A stretch of 28,546 bases of DNA from G963674505 sp964575975 (GCA_964575975.1 CAZNTU010000061.1:1-28546), one strand, 5' to 3'; positions 16,470 through 24,108 are shown, numbered from the stretch's first letter. Program-made: numbers and translations. The notes: a model not told the origin generated them from the letters alone.

Positions 16470-16628
16470 CGGTTGGCGGTTAGCTGTTAGCGGTTAGCTA
16501 TTAGCCGTTAGGAACAAGATGTTAGGCACCGGCCTTAAAACATCAAAACCGCTGGAACATCCATTCCGGATGTGAAAGCACCAACCCTACGGCCTGACGC
16601 CCCGCAGCTAACCGCAAACCGCCAACCG
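16470..16628. repeat. Heptamer repeat arrays in inverted arrangement
   Basis: Six 7-bp units fit CNRTTAG from 16470 to 16511 (CGGTTGG, CGGTTAG, CTGTTAG, CGGTTAG, CTATTAG, CCGTTAG). Three inverted units (CTAACCG, CAAACCG, CCAACCG) occupy 16608-16628, immediately beside the ttpC stop. A motif TGTTAGGCACCGG follows the left array at 16520-16532. Exact inverted arms are 16469-16481 and 16617-16629. In the mRNA the two sides could pair between ttpC and exbB. Confidence 0.8.
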
Positions 16629-18059
16629 CTAATTCCTGCACGCGTACACCGTATTCACGAACGCCACCGCCTTTTCCTCCATTTGGGAGACGAGGGTGTC
16701 CACTTTCCTGGTAAGAAGCGTGTGGCACAGCATGAGGGGGATGGCGGCGGAAAGGCCGAGCATGGTCGTCACCAGGGCTTCGGAAATGCCGCCGGACATC
16801 ATGCGAGGATCCCCGGTCCCGAAATAGGTGATCACGTGGAATGTTTCGATCATTCCCGCCACAGTGCCCAATAGACCCAAAAGCGGCGCGATGCCTGCCA
16901 AAATTCCCAGCGTCGACAAGAATCTCTCCAGACGGGGAATTTCCCTCAATATTTTTTCCTGAAGCGCGTTCTCCAGGTCGTAGCGGTCCAAATCCCTTGC
17001 CTCGATTCCCGCCATGATCACCTTGGGCACGGCCTTGTTCCCCAGGCGGGAACAGTATTCGCCGCATTCCTCCCAGCGTCCTTGGGAAATCCGGTCCGCG
17101 ATCTTCTTCATGAACTTGTCCGCGTCGATGCTGTACCGAAAAAGGAAAAACAGCCTTTCCAGAACGATCAGAAGACCCAGCGCCAGGATCGCCAATATGG
17201 GCCATACGATGGGACCGCCCTTGGGGATTTGCTCAGCGAGGGTCAGTTCGTGGGCGAGCTGACGCAAGGCCCCGCCTCGGGAAATATCCATGGGAACGTC
17301 GTCGGACGCGCCCTTCATGTAGTCCGCCAATTCTCTTTGAAGCCTTCTTGGCGGAAGCTTCGAGAGCGCGAAAAATCGCCCGCTCGCTTCCGAATAGATC
17401 AGAAAACCGGTTTCGCCTTCGTGCCGGTAGGCCGCCGTGAAATTGCCAAGGATCAGAATTTCGACCTCGACCTCCGCGCCGTTCCGGTCCACGATGGTAC
17501 CTTTTTGCAATCGGACCTCGCCGGACATGCGGGTTTCGTCCAGCAGCAATCGGATCGTTTTCTCGATGTCGGCCATGTCCGGGAATCTGTTTTCGTCGCG
17601 GATATCGTCCGCGAACCGGGAGCGGTCCGGCAACAATGCGCTCTGGGGGCTTTGCCTGAAAAGTTTCTCCAAGTCCTTCGCGTTTATCCGCACGAAACCC
17701 ACCAGTTCCTTGATTTCGGAACTCATTTCCTCCGCCGCCGCGGAAAGCTCCTTTTCCCGTGCGTCCAGTTCCGCAAGCCGCTTTTCCAACTCCGCTCGAC
17801 GTCTTTCCAGCGCCTCGGTTTCCTCCTTGATGGTCGCGACCGACGAGGTCAATGCGTTTCTGTCGTTTTTGATTCCGGCCAAGGTTTCCTGACTTTCCCG
17901 CAAGGCGTCTGCTTTTTCCTTTTCCGCCTTTTGCAGCATCTCCCGTTTTTTCGCCTCTGCCTCGAGGCTCATGGCCCGCTGATCACGAGCATTGGCGACG
18001 GAGAAGGAAAAGCAGACGATGCTCGCGACCAATACGGCTGCGACGATTGATTTTTTCAT
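16629..18059 (-). CDS. TtpC-like fusion: periplasmic coiled coil plus MotA/TolQ/ExbB channel
   Basis: The start ATG at 18059 overlaps the DUF3450 stop as ATGA. The 476-aa protein has a signal peptide or first helix (MKKSIVAAVLVASIVCFSFS, cleavage after VANA), a long coiled coil (RRAELEKRLAELDAREKELS and flanks) and a mixed periplasmic region. Near the C-terminus is an ExbB domain: IVWPILAILALGLLIVLERL, PLLGLLGTVAGMIETF and VTTMLGLSAAIPLML. This is the layout of TtpC, the extra component that joins DUF3450-type TonB systems to TonB/ExbB/ExbD in Vibrio and others. It likely helps drive uptake through outer-membrane receptors. The gene is intact. Confidence 0.88.
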   Translation of the reverse strand: MKKSIVAAVLVASIVCFSFSVANARDQRAMSLEAEAKKREMLQKAEKEKADALRESQETLAGIKNDRNALTSSVATIKEETEALERRRAELEKRLAELDAREKELSAAAEEMSSEIKELVGFVRINAKDLEKLFRQSPQSALLPDRSRFADDIRDENRFPDMADIEKTIRLLLDETRMSGEVRLQKGTIVDRNGAEVEVEILILGNFTAAYRHEGETGFLIYSEASGRFFALSKLPPRRLQRELADYMKGASDDVPMDISRGGALRQLAHELTLAEQIPKGGPIVWPILAILALGLLIVLERLFFLFRYSIDADKFMKKIADRISQGRWEECGEYCSRLGNKAVPKVIMAGIEARDLDRYDLENALQEKILREIPRLERFLSTLGILAGIAPLLGLLGTVAGMIETFHVITYFGTGDPRMMSGGISEALVTTMLGLSAAIPLMLCHTLLTRKVDTLVSQMEEKAVAFVNTVYACRN

Positions 18060-18838
18060 TTTACGACGATCCTTCCCAACGGCAGAGAAACGATTTCCGC
18101 AGGTCGCATTTTCGACGCGATTTCGATGGCTTCGCGTATTTCCCGATTGGCCTCCGCCGGTAGCGGCGTCCATTTGTTTTCGGACAGGTCGTAATATCCG
18201 ACGCCTTTCCGGTCCAAAGTTTCGTAAAACAATGCCATGGTCCCCAACCGGAAGACCGTCGCCAATACTTCCTCCCGCCCGATCCCGATCTTTTCCTGGT
18301 ACGTTTCCACCGTGTTTCCGTACTCCGCCTCGATAAAAAGCGCCTCCATTACCTTTCGGAATTTTTCGCCCATGGCGACCCTCGAGTCGTCCAGCGTTTC
18401 TTTAAGGCCGTGAAGTCTTAGTGTTCTTTCTTCCATCAGGAACGGCGGCGGTTCTTCGATCTGTTCCGCCAGTTTGGCGTAAGCGTTTTCCAGAAACGGG
18501 GCGAAATCCTCCGAGATTATCTCCATGGAACGGATTTGCCGGTCTATTGCGGCTATCTTTTCTTCCTTCGCGTCGGTTTCCCTTGTCAGTCTTTCCACTT
18601 CGGCGGCAAGCCTTTCCCTGGTTTGCGTCAGGTTTTCGAATTCGGTCTCCAGCGCGCTTTTTTCGTCGGCCCATTTTTCGAATTCCTTTTGAGCCTCCTG
18701 CCGAATGGATATGGATTCGTCGATCGGCTTTTCGACCTTCTTTTTGAATTGCTCGGCCCCCGTCGAGCACGGGACCAGGAGCAAGGCGAACAGGAAAAAC
18801 AAACCCGCTCGCATGCCCGGCATTTTCCAGTTTTGCAT
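18056..18838 (-). CDS. DUF3450 periplasmic protein of the TonB operon
   Basis: GGGAGG lies before ATG 18838. The 260-aa protein has a signal sequence (MPGMRAGLFFLFALLLVPCS, with a possible lipid-type Cys) and a long coiled coil (KSALETEFENLTQTRERLAA onward). A second half with DSRVAMGEKFRKVMEALFIEAEYG and the conserved RLGTMALFYETLDRKGVGYY is typical of DUF3450. Such proteins precede TtpC-like genes and are thought to work with them in the periplasm. It is the first clear gene of a six-gene unit; expression may be set by the B12-type element and terminator upstream at 19234-19428. Confidence 0.88.
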   Translation of the reverse strand: MQNWKMPGMRAGLFFLFALLLVPCSTGAEQFKKKVEKPIDESISIRQEAQKEFEKWADEKSALETEFENLTQTRERLAAEVERLTRETDAKEEKIAAIDRQIRSMEIISEDFAPFLENAYAKLAEQIEEPPPFLMEERTLRLHGLKETLDDSRVAMGEKFRKVMEALFIEAEYGNTVETYQEKIGIGREEVLATVFRLGTMALFYETLDRKGVGYYDLSENKWTPLPAEANREIREAIEIASKMRPAEIVSLPLGRIVVK

Positions 18839-18940
18839 CTTTCCTCCCTTGTTTTTCCGAATTCGAACCAAGCCCGATGAATATCACATTTGAACGAATT
18901 TAGAAACAGTCGCGCAAATCGGTTTCCCCCGACGTCCTTT

Positions 18941-19114
18941 TCAGTTCATGCTTGGCCATATCCATCTTGCCAAGTCGAATTCCAACGTCGGAAACAACCC
19001 TGCAACGTTTCGACGCAACCATTTGCTATAGCTTCTGGCCAGTCGAGGATCGCGAAACTCGATCGCCTCGCCCATGCTGTTCAAGTCCTGTTGTATCCGC
19101 CAATAGAGATGCAT
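18941..19114 (-). CDS. Possible small ORF, 57 aa, with strong ribosome site
   Basis: GAGGAGG stands five bases before ATG 19114, better than most genes here. The translation (MHLYWRIQQDLNSMGEAIEF onward, RDPRLARSYSKW, FDLARWIW) is aromatic and basic, with no signal peptide or clear helix pair. It lies after the bidirectional terminator at 19234-19279 and 102 bases before the DUF3450 start, so it could be the first gene of the TonB operon or a leader ORF. The frame stays open farther upstream, through the terminator, which is not expected to be coding. I recognise no family. Confidence 0.4.
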   Translation of the reverse strand: MHLYWRIQQDLNSMGEAIEFRDPRLARSYSKWLRRNVAGLFPTLEFDLARWIWPSMN

Positions 19115-19233
19115 TCCGACCTCCTCGTTTAGAATCGTTTCTCGTGTATGCGGCAACGGGGTCCTCCTGAGCACTATACGGTCCATCGCGGATACATGGA
19201 TACGGTCGGACAACCGCGACCGAGGATAGCCCA

Positions 19234-19279
19234 AAAAATCCCGGATCGAAAAATTCGATCCGGGACGTCCCTTTTTTTT
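19234..19279. terminator. Strong bidirectional intrinsic terminator
   Basis: Bases 19240-19264 form a perfect 11-bp stem (CCCGGATCGAA / TTCGATCCGGG) with a three-base loop. On the minus strand it is followed at once by six U (19234-19239); on the plus strand by a U8 run at 19272-19279 after eight bases. On the minus strand it stands about 80 bases after the B12-box element and before the TonB operon, a fitting position for a riboswitch-controlled terminator. Confidence 0.88.
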
Positions 19280-19341
19280 CTCGGAATTGCGATTGTGGTT
19301 GGAGACTCCGACATCCGCGCGGTTTTCCCCTCCGTTCGTCC

Positions 19342-19428
19342 GGGCAGGTCTTCTGGCTTTCGGATCGTCCTCCCTGCCGCGCCATTCCACCCTTACCGCC
19401 ATTCGCGCTCTTCTACGCGACCGCCCGC
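19342..19428 (-). promoter_or_regulatory. Compact B12-box (cobalamin-riboswitch-like) element
   Basis: The minus strand contains AGCCAGAAGACCTGCC (19343-19358), the conserved 3' box of cobalamin riboswitches, preceded by GGGAGG as in that class. A closing stem is seen: CGGGCGGTC (19419-19427) pairs with GACCTGCCCG with one bulged T. The element is then only about 87 nt, and the usual 5' core (GGGAAT...GGTGAAA...GCCGCTGTAA) is not present in recognisable form. It starts three bases after the cbiK stop and is followed by a terminator, so it may gate transcription into the TonB operon. It could be a variant class or a decayed copy. Confidence 0.6.
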
Positions 19429-19430
19429 GA

Positions 19431-20309
19431 TTAGAAACGCGACAGCGGTACGGCAAGGTGGTCCGCCCAGATATCGACGAAGACGTCGTATTCGGCCGTG
19501 CCCTTCAAGACGGGGACGCATTCGACGCCAGCCTTCGTCAAGGCCGATTTCCAGGAATCCTCCTCGTCGCCCGCCAAGTCGTTTACTGCGTGGTCCCCGG
19601 CGACCGACATGAAGGGCATGAGCCAGGCCTTTGTGAATTTGCCAGCCAGAAGCCGGTCACGAATATGGTCGATCTCGGGAAAACCCTCCACGGCCCCGAC
19701 GAAAACGTTGGGATCCTTGAGCTGAACCCGCTACATCAGGGCCGCGTAATAGGCGTTGGCCGGATGGTGCGTGCCGTGGCCCATGAACACGACCGCCTCG
19801 TCCTTTTTTCTTTCCTCGGGAACGATGCTCAGAAGAGCGTCGGCGACCCGCTCGACGTCCTCGTCTACGATCAGAAAAGGATATCCCACCGACTCCTTTC
19901 GCATGCCTCCCGCCATTCCCTCGAATTTGCGCGCGTTTTCCAGAGGGCCGTGGAATTCCTCGCCGGGGATGGTGTGGAGAGACTGAATTGCCACGTGGGT
20001 GAAGCCTTCGTCCATCATCCTTGCCAAGGCGACTTCCGGGGAATCGTAAGTTTGCCCGCGTTCGGAGAGGATATTGCGGACGATGCGGGAGGTAAACGCC
20101 CATCGGAGCGGAACGTCGGGATGGGCTTTCCTGACTTTTTCCTCGATTCTTCGGAACGACGCCTGGGCTTCCTGTACGCTGGTGCCGAACGCCACGAGCA
20201 AAAAGCCGGTTTTCTTCTCCGGTTTTTCCCCGTGGCCGGCAAGCGAAGACGATACCGCGAAAACGGCCGCCAAAAAGACGACCGCCAAGCAAACGGTGAT
20301 TCTTTTCAT
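19431..20309 (-). pseudogene. cbiK: Periplasmic sirohydrochlorin cobaltochelatase CbiK, interrupted by in-frame TAG
   Basis: ATG 20309 has AGGAGG five bases upstream. The protein starts with a signal peptide (MKRITVCLAVVFLAAVFAVS, cut after SLAG region), so it is the exported CbiK type known from Desulfovibrio. Conserved parts are LLVAFGTSVQEA (37-49), QSLHTIPGEEFHGP and VVFMGHGTHHPANAYYAALM, with metal-binding His178. Then comes TAG (19731-19733, codon 193). The same frame continues RVQLKDPNVFVGAVEGFPEI and MPFMSVAGDHAVNDLAGDEED with the second metal ligand His239, ending at 19431. The enzyme inserts cobalt into sirohydrochlorin. Relatives usually have a sense codon here, so TGG or CAG to TAG is likely. 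The truncated product would lack His239. TAG ends many other genes here, so general recoding is unlikely. Confidence 0.85.
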
Positions 20310-20341
20310 CTTTTCCTCCTTCTCGCATGAACAATAAATAC

Positions 20342-20382
20342 AAAAAAAAACGCCCTTCAAGCCGTAAAATGCCTGAAGGGCG
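20342..20382 (-). terminator. Intrinsic terminator between cobalamin riboswitch and cbiK
   Basis: On the minus strand CGCCCTTCAGGC pairs with GCTTGAAGGGCG around a short AT loop, directly followed by nine U (20342-20350). It lies about 85 bases after the riboswitch and about 35 before the cbiK start, the usual place for a termination-type expression platform: B12 bound would mean cbiK off. Confidence 0.88.
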
Positions 20383-20465
20383 CACCCAGTTTTCTTGACC
20401 CTTTTTCATGTCGATTTTCGAAGCCGACGACCGTCCATGGCGGCCGCAATAGGCTCCACAATCCG

Positions 20466-20650
20466 ATGCGAGGCAGGTCTTCTGGCTCCCCGCCCTTTCC
20501 GACGGTCTTCCCATTCGCTTGGAGCGAACAGTGACCAACGAGGTCGAAAAGGTTGTATTTCCGTACAAGGCGAAAATACGCGGGTTACAGCGGCGGGACC
20601 GCTCCCGGCTTTCACGGGATTCCCTCTTTGGGCCTTGCGGCGCCTCGCAT
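20466..20650 (-). ncRNA. Cobalamin riboswitch
   Basis: The minus strand gives a canonical class: closing stem ATGCGAGGC (20642-20650) with GCCTCGCAT (20466-20474), then GGGAATCCCGTGAAAGCCGGGA, GCGGTCCCGCCGCTGTAACCC, a variable arm, GGTCACTG, GGGAAGAC and finally the B12 box AGCCAGAAGACCTGCC. All core elements stand in order over 185 nt. It senses adenosylcobalamin or a related corrinoid and, with the terminator at 20342-20382, should repress cbiK transcription. Confidence 0.95.
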
Positions 20651-20832
20651 TCGACTGTCTGTGTAATCGAAATCCTCCGGCAAGTCAAGTTCCGATTGAA
20701 AGACACGGTCCACTTGTTTTTTTCACATATTCCCGATATTGTCTGGTTTCCAGAAGTTCAAAGATATTGCAACTATTGTTTTGCCTGTAAGAGAGGCGAT
20801 TAGACAATATTAGCCGGTATGAGGAAACTACC

Positions 20833-21729
20833 ATGAGAGACGTATGGATTGCATTCGGATTGACAGTCGCGGCAGGAATGGCGACTGCGATAGGAAGTGT
20901 GATCGCTTTCGCGGCGAAAAGAACGGATTACCGCTTTCTTTCCGTGACTACGGGATTCTCGGCTGGCGTAATGCTATACGTATCCTTCGTGGAAATCTTT
21001 TACAAGGGGGTCGAGTCGTTAGTGGGACGGTACGGAGAGACCTGGGGACACTGGATCAACGCCGGATCCTTCTTTGGCGGGATACTGCTCATCGGGTTGA
21101 TTGACAATCTGATCCCGGCCGCGGAGAACCCGCACGAACCCCACTCCGAGGCCGAAACGCTGCCGTTGCGCAACCCTTCCGCGAATGCGCCGGGCTTCGC
21201 GACCTTGGAAGGGACGCAGGCAAAGTCTCCCGACGTTCACTATCATGGTGCGAATCATAAGCTAATGCGCATGGGAATGTTCACCGCATTGGCGATCGGA
21301 ATCCACAACTTTCCGGAAGGATTGGCAACGTTCCTCGCGGCTTTGCAGGACCCCGGCCTGGGCGTGGCCATCGCGATCGCGATAGCCTTGCACAATATAC
21401 CCGAAGGAGTCAGCGTTTCCGTCCCCATCTTCTACGCCACCGGCAGCCGCAGAAAGGCGTTCCTCTATTCGGCGCTCAGCGGGTTGGCCGAACCGGTCGG
21501 CGCCGTCATCGCATATGCGGCGATCCTGTTTTTTCTCGGGGGCGACAGCGGAGTGATCCCTCCAGAAATAATGGGTGTTCTTTTTGGAGGCGTTGCGGGC
21601 ATTATGGTATATATCAGCTTGGACGAGTTGCTCCCGACAAGCAGGGCTTACGGGAAAGGGCATGACAGTCTTCTTGGACTTGTCGCGGGCATGCTCGTGA
21701 TGGCTCTGAGCCTGTTGCTGATGAAATAG
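20833..21729 (+). CDS. zupT: ZIP-family metal transporter, ZupT-like
   Basis: The 298-aa protein has eight predicted helices and the ZupT signature pair in the central helices: GIHNFPEGLATFLAA (about 156-170) and ALHNIPEGVSVSVPI (about 187-201), whose His and Glu residues bind metal. A His-rich loop (HEPHSEAE, VHYHGANH) links helices 3 and 4. It has full family length. ZIP proteins of this type import zinc and also iron, cobalt or manganese. The gene diverges from the cobalamin riboswitch/cbiK unit with about 180 bases between, so cobalt supply is an attractive but unproved role. GAGGAAAC before the ATG serves as ribosome site. Confidence 0.9.
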   Translation: MRDVWIAFGLTVAAGMATAIGSVIAFAAKRTDYRFLSVTTGFSAGVMLYVSFVEIFYKGVESLVGRYGETWGHWINAGSFFGGILLIGLIDNLIPAAENPHEPHSEAETLPLRNPSANAPGFATLEGTQAKSPDVHYHGANHKLMRMGMFTALAIGIHNFPEGLATFLAALQDPGLGVAIAIAIALHNIPEGVSVSVPIFYATGSRRKAFLYSALSGLAEPVGAVIAYAAILFFLGGDSGVIPPEIMGVLFGGVAGIMVYISLDELLPTSRAYGKGHDSLLGLVAGMLVMALSLLLMK

Positions 21730-21899
21730 GAGAGGCTTGGACAACAAGCGGAGAAAGGCGCGAACGAACCTCTTCCATAGTCGACTTTGGAACTTTGGAA
21801 TGAGCACGCTTCGCGGTACGTTGAGAGGCGAACCCGGGACGCTTTCGACGCCTCGAAAGCCCACGAGGGCGAGTCCGCGCAGCAAGCAGTCCTTTTGCG

Positions 21900-22202
21900 A
21901 CCTCTCGTCCATTCTCGTGCGGCGCCGTCCTTTCTTTTTCTCTGCCGGACACCGAAAAAATCCGACTGGTCGCAGCCGAACAATTCCGAAACGATCCGGG
22001 GGGGGAGGCTGGACGCGACGATGTCCTCCACAAGGGTTCCCATTTTGTTGGCCAATTCGCCCCACCTGCGGTTGCTTTCCTTGCGGTCCTTTTCGGCCTC
22101 GTAATGCCTCCTTGGGATGTTGTTGTCGAGTTTCGACGCCGACCCGTCGCCGTCGTCATCCACACTAACAATGGATTCGTTCGGCGAATGCAATGCCGGC
22201 AT
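21900..22202 (-). pseudogene. Fragment of a conserved nuclease-like hypothetical protein
   Basis: From ATG 22202 the frame reads about 98 codons with the words HYEAEKDRKESNRRWGELANKM, GTLVEDIVASSLPPRIVSEL and FGCDQSDFFGVRQRKRKDG. I recall this start from a widespread family of hypothetical proteins in which a PD-(D/E)XK-like core (EFDVIA ... E-x-K) follows. Here the core is missing: after AARE the frame turns into unrelated sequence, reaching the zupT end. It is a 3'-truncated remnant. The remaining 22203-22380 has no gene; it contains the palindrome GTTCGCGAAC at 22346-22355. Confidence 0.55.
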
Positions 22203-22386
22203 CTATGCTCGAAGGCTGGCGGCTGTCACGACATAAATGTTCTGAAAATCGCAAATAAGTTTCAAAAACGTAACGTATACGATTGGTTCGGCATGAATTT
22301 GAAGAAAACAAAATCGAATCGGATTCCCCGCCAATAGCCGGTCTGGTTCGCGAACGGGACGGACTGGAGACGCGATCGCGACTTGT

Positions 22387-22400
22387 GGCACGGCCGATGC
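22387..22400 (+). promoter_or_regulatory. Sigma-54 (-24/-12) promoter upstream of urtA
   Basis: TGGCACGGCCGATGCA (22386-22401) has GG and GC exactly ten bases apart, with the TGGCAC -24 box perfect and TGC at -12. The start of transcription would lie near 22412, about 86 bases before urtA. Sigma-54 control fits a nitrogen-regulated urea importer. I did not find a clear NtrC site upstream. Confidence 0.65.
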
Positions 22401-22497
22401 AACAAGCCATACGGCAAATGCTTGTCACGGTTTCCCGTGGATTCGAAGCGCAATATTCATAACTTTGACGAAGAAGGAAAAGAAAAGGAGAAGAGAC

Positions 22498-23787
22498 ATG
22501 AAGAGAGGACTGAAAGGCACGATCGCGACACTGCTAATCTTGCTTGCATGCGCGGCCCTGCACGGGAACGCTTTTGCGGAGGAAACCATCAAGGTGGGCG
22601 TCCTCCATTCCCTTTCGGGAACGATGGCGATCAGCGAAACCACGCTCAAGGACACCATGCTCATGCTGGTCGAGGAACAGAACAAGAAGGGCGGCCTTCT
22701 TGGAAAGAAACTGGAGGCCGTGGTCGTCGATCCGGCGTCGAACTGGCCTTTGTTCGCGGAAAAAGCCCGGGAACTGATTGAAAAGCAGAAAGTGGCTGCG
22801 GTGTTCGGGTGCTGGACTTCCGTGTCCAGAAAATCGGTCCTGCCGGTGTTCGAGGAATTGAACGGCCTTCTCTTCTACCCGGTCCAGTACGAAGGCGAGG
22901 AATCCTCCAAAAACGTTTTCTACACAGGGGCCGCGCCCAACCAACAAGCGATCCCGGCTGTCGACTACCTGATGGACAACGGGGGCGTGAAACGCTGGGT
23001 GCTTGCCGGCACCGACTACGTGTACCCGCGCACCACCAATAAAATCCTCGAAGCCTACCTGAAATCCAAAGGCGTGGTCCAGGAGGACATCATGATCAAC
23101 TACACCCCTTTCGGCCATTCCGACTGGCAGTCCATCGTGGCGGACATCAAAAAGTTCGGCTCCGCGGGAAAAAAGACCGCCGTGGTATCGACCATCAACG
23201 GCGACGCGAACGTACCTTTTTATAAAGAACTCGGAAACCAAGGCGTCACGGCGGAATCGATCCCGGTCGTCGCCTTTTCCGTCGGAGAGGAAGAGCTTTC
23301 CGGCATCGACACGAAACCCCTCGTGGGCCATCTGGCCGCGTGGAACTATTTCATGAGCGTGGATACCGAAATCAACGACGCATTCATCAAAACCTGGCAC
23401 GCCTTCGTCAAAAACGACAAACGCGTGACCAACGACCCCATGGAAGCGCACTTCATCGGTTTCAACATGTGGGTCAAAGCCGTCGAAAAGGCCGGAACAA
23501 CCGATCCTTCGGCCGTCCAGGAAGCCATACTCGGAATCGCGGTCCCCAACCTCTCCGGAGGATATTCCGCCATGATGCCGAACCATCACATTACCAAGCC
23601 GGTGCTCATCGGGGAGATCCAGGAGGACGGCCAGTTCCAGGTGGTCTGGGAGACGAAAGGACTGGTCGCGGGAGACGCCTGGTCGGACTACCTGGAAGGC
23701 TCCAAGGACCTGATCGCCGACTGGCGAGCGCCCTTGTCGAGCGGAAATTTCAACGTGAAGACCGGGAAGAGTTCGGCGAAGGAATAG
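22498..23787 (+). CDS. urtA: Urea ABC transporter substrate-binding protein UrtA
   Basis: ATG 22498 follows AAGGAGAAGAGAC. The 429-aa protein has a signal peptide (MKRGLKGTIATLLILLACAA, cut after NAFA) and then the very conserved UrtA opening IKVGVLHSLSGTMAISETTL, the block VVVDPASNWPLFAEKARELI, VFGCWTSVSRKSVLPVFEEL and LLFYPVQYEGEESS, and GAAPNQQAIPAVDYL. It captures urea in the periplasm for the UrtBCDE transporter. It is full length. The stop is followed directly by a tandem repeat. Confidence 0.96.
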   Translation: MKRGLKGTIATLLILLACAALHGNAFAEETIKVGVLHSLSGTMAISETTLKDTMLMLVEEQNKKGGLLGKKLEAVVVDPASNWPLFAEKARELIEKQKVAAVFGCWTSVSRKSVLPVFEELNGLLFYPVQYEGEESSKNVFYTGAAPNQQAIPAVDYLMDNGGVKRWVLAGTDYVYPRTTNKILEAYLKSKGVVQEDIMINYTPFGHSDWQSIVADIKKFGSAGKKTAVVSTINGDANVPFYKELGNQGVTAESIPVVAFSVGEEELSGIDTKPLVGHLAAWNYFMSVDTEINDAFIKTWHAFVKNDKRVTNDPMEAHFIGFNMWVKAVEKAGTTDPSAVQEAILGIAVPNLSGGYSAMMPNHHITKPVLIGEIQEDGQFQVVWETKGLVAGDAWSDYLEGSKDLIADWRAPLSSGNFNVKTGKSSAKE

Positions 23788-24053
23788 ATTGGTTGTTGGA
23801 GATTGGTTATTCGTTGTTGGAGATTGGTTATTCGTTGTTGGAGATTGGTTATTCGTTGTTGGAGATTNNNNNNNNNNNNNNNNNNNNNNNNNNNNNNNNN
23901 NNNNNNNNNNNNNNNNNNNNNNNNNNNNNNNNNNNNNNNNNNNNNNNNNNNNNNNNNNNNNNNNNNNGGTTATTCGTTATTGGAGATTGGTTATTCGTTA
24001 TTGGAGATTGGTTATTAGGTGTTAGGCATTGGGGTTCGAATCCAATTCCTAAC
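23788..24053 (+). repeat. 21-bp (3 x 7) tandem repeat spanning an assembly gap
   Basis: Starting at the urtA stop, the words ATTGGTT, ATTCGTT and GTTGGAG repeat in order. One 14-bp partial and three full 21-bp units precede the gap; about two variant units with ATTGGAG follow it. The array ends with TGTTAGGCATTGG (24020-24032), part of a near-palindrome 24021-24053. All units are multiples of seven bases. The rest, to 24108, shows no gene. Confidence 0.9.
23868..23967. other. Assembly gap of 100 N
   Basis: Exactly 100 N lie inside the tandem repeat. A round number suggests a placeholder, so the true array length between urtA and urtB is unknown. Confidence 0.97.
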
Positions 24054-24108
24054 ACTCATTGCAGGATAAAACAGGAACAAATTCCAGCGTATAAGAACAA
24101 ATCAACTC

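Noticed and set aside
19731..19733. Genome-wide recoding of TAG (pyrrolysine or other)
   Set aside because: Although both cbiK and the NACHT-type gene have in-frame TAG, many intact genes here end at TAG (radical SAM, ttpC, exbB, zupT, urtA), so TAG works as a normal stop.
19657..20706. Long minus-strand frame over cbiK and riboswitch
   Set aside because: It is a shifted frame of cbiK that also reads through the riboswitch and terminator.
23788..24020. Coding heptapeptide repeat
   Set aside because: Units are 21 bp and stay open in several frames, but the array starts after the urtA stop, has no start with a ribosome site and contains an assembly gap.
24021..24053. tRNA T-arm (GGTTCGAATCC)
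   Set aside because: No acceptor stem, anticodon arm or D-arm fits around it; it is the loop of a local palindrome at the end of the heptamer array.
23788..24053. CRISPR array
   Set aside because: Units are directly adjacent without unique spacers, and no cas gene is present.
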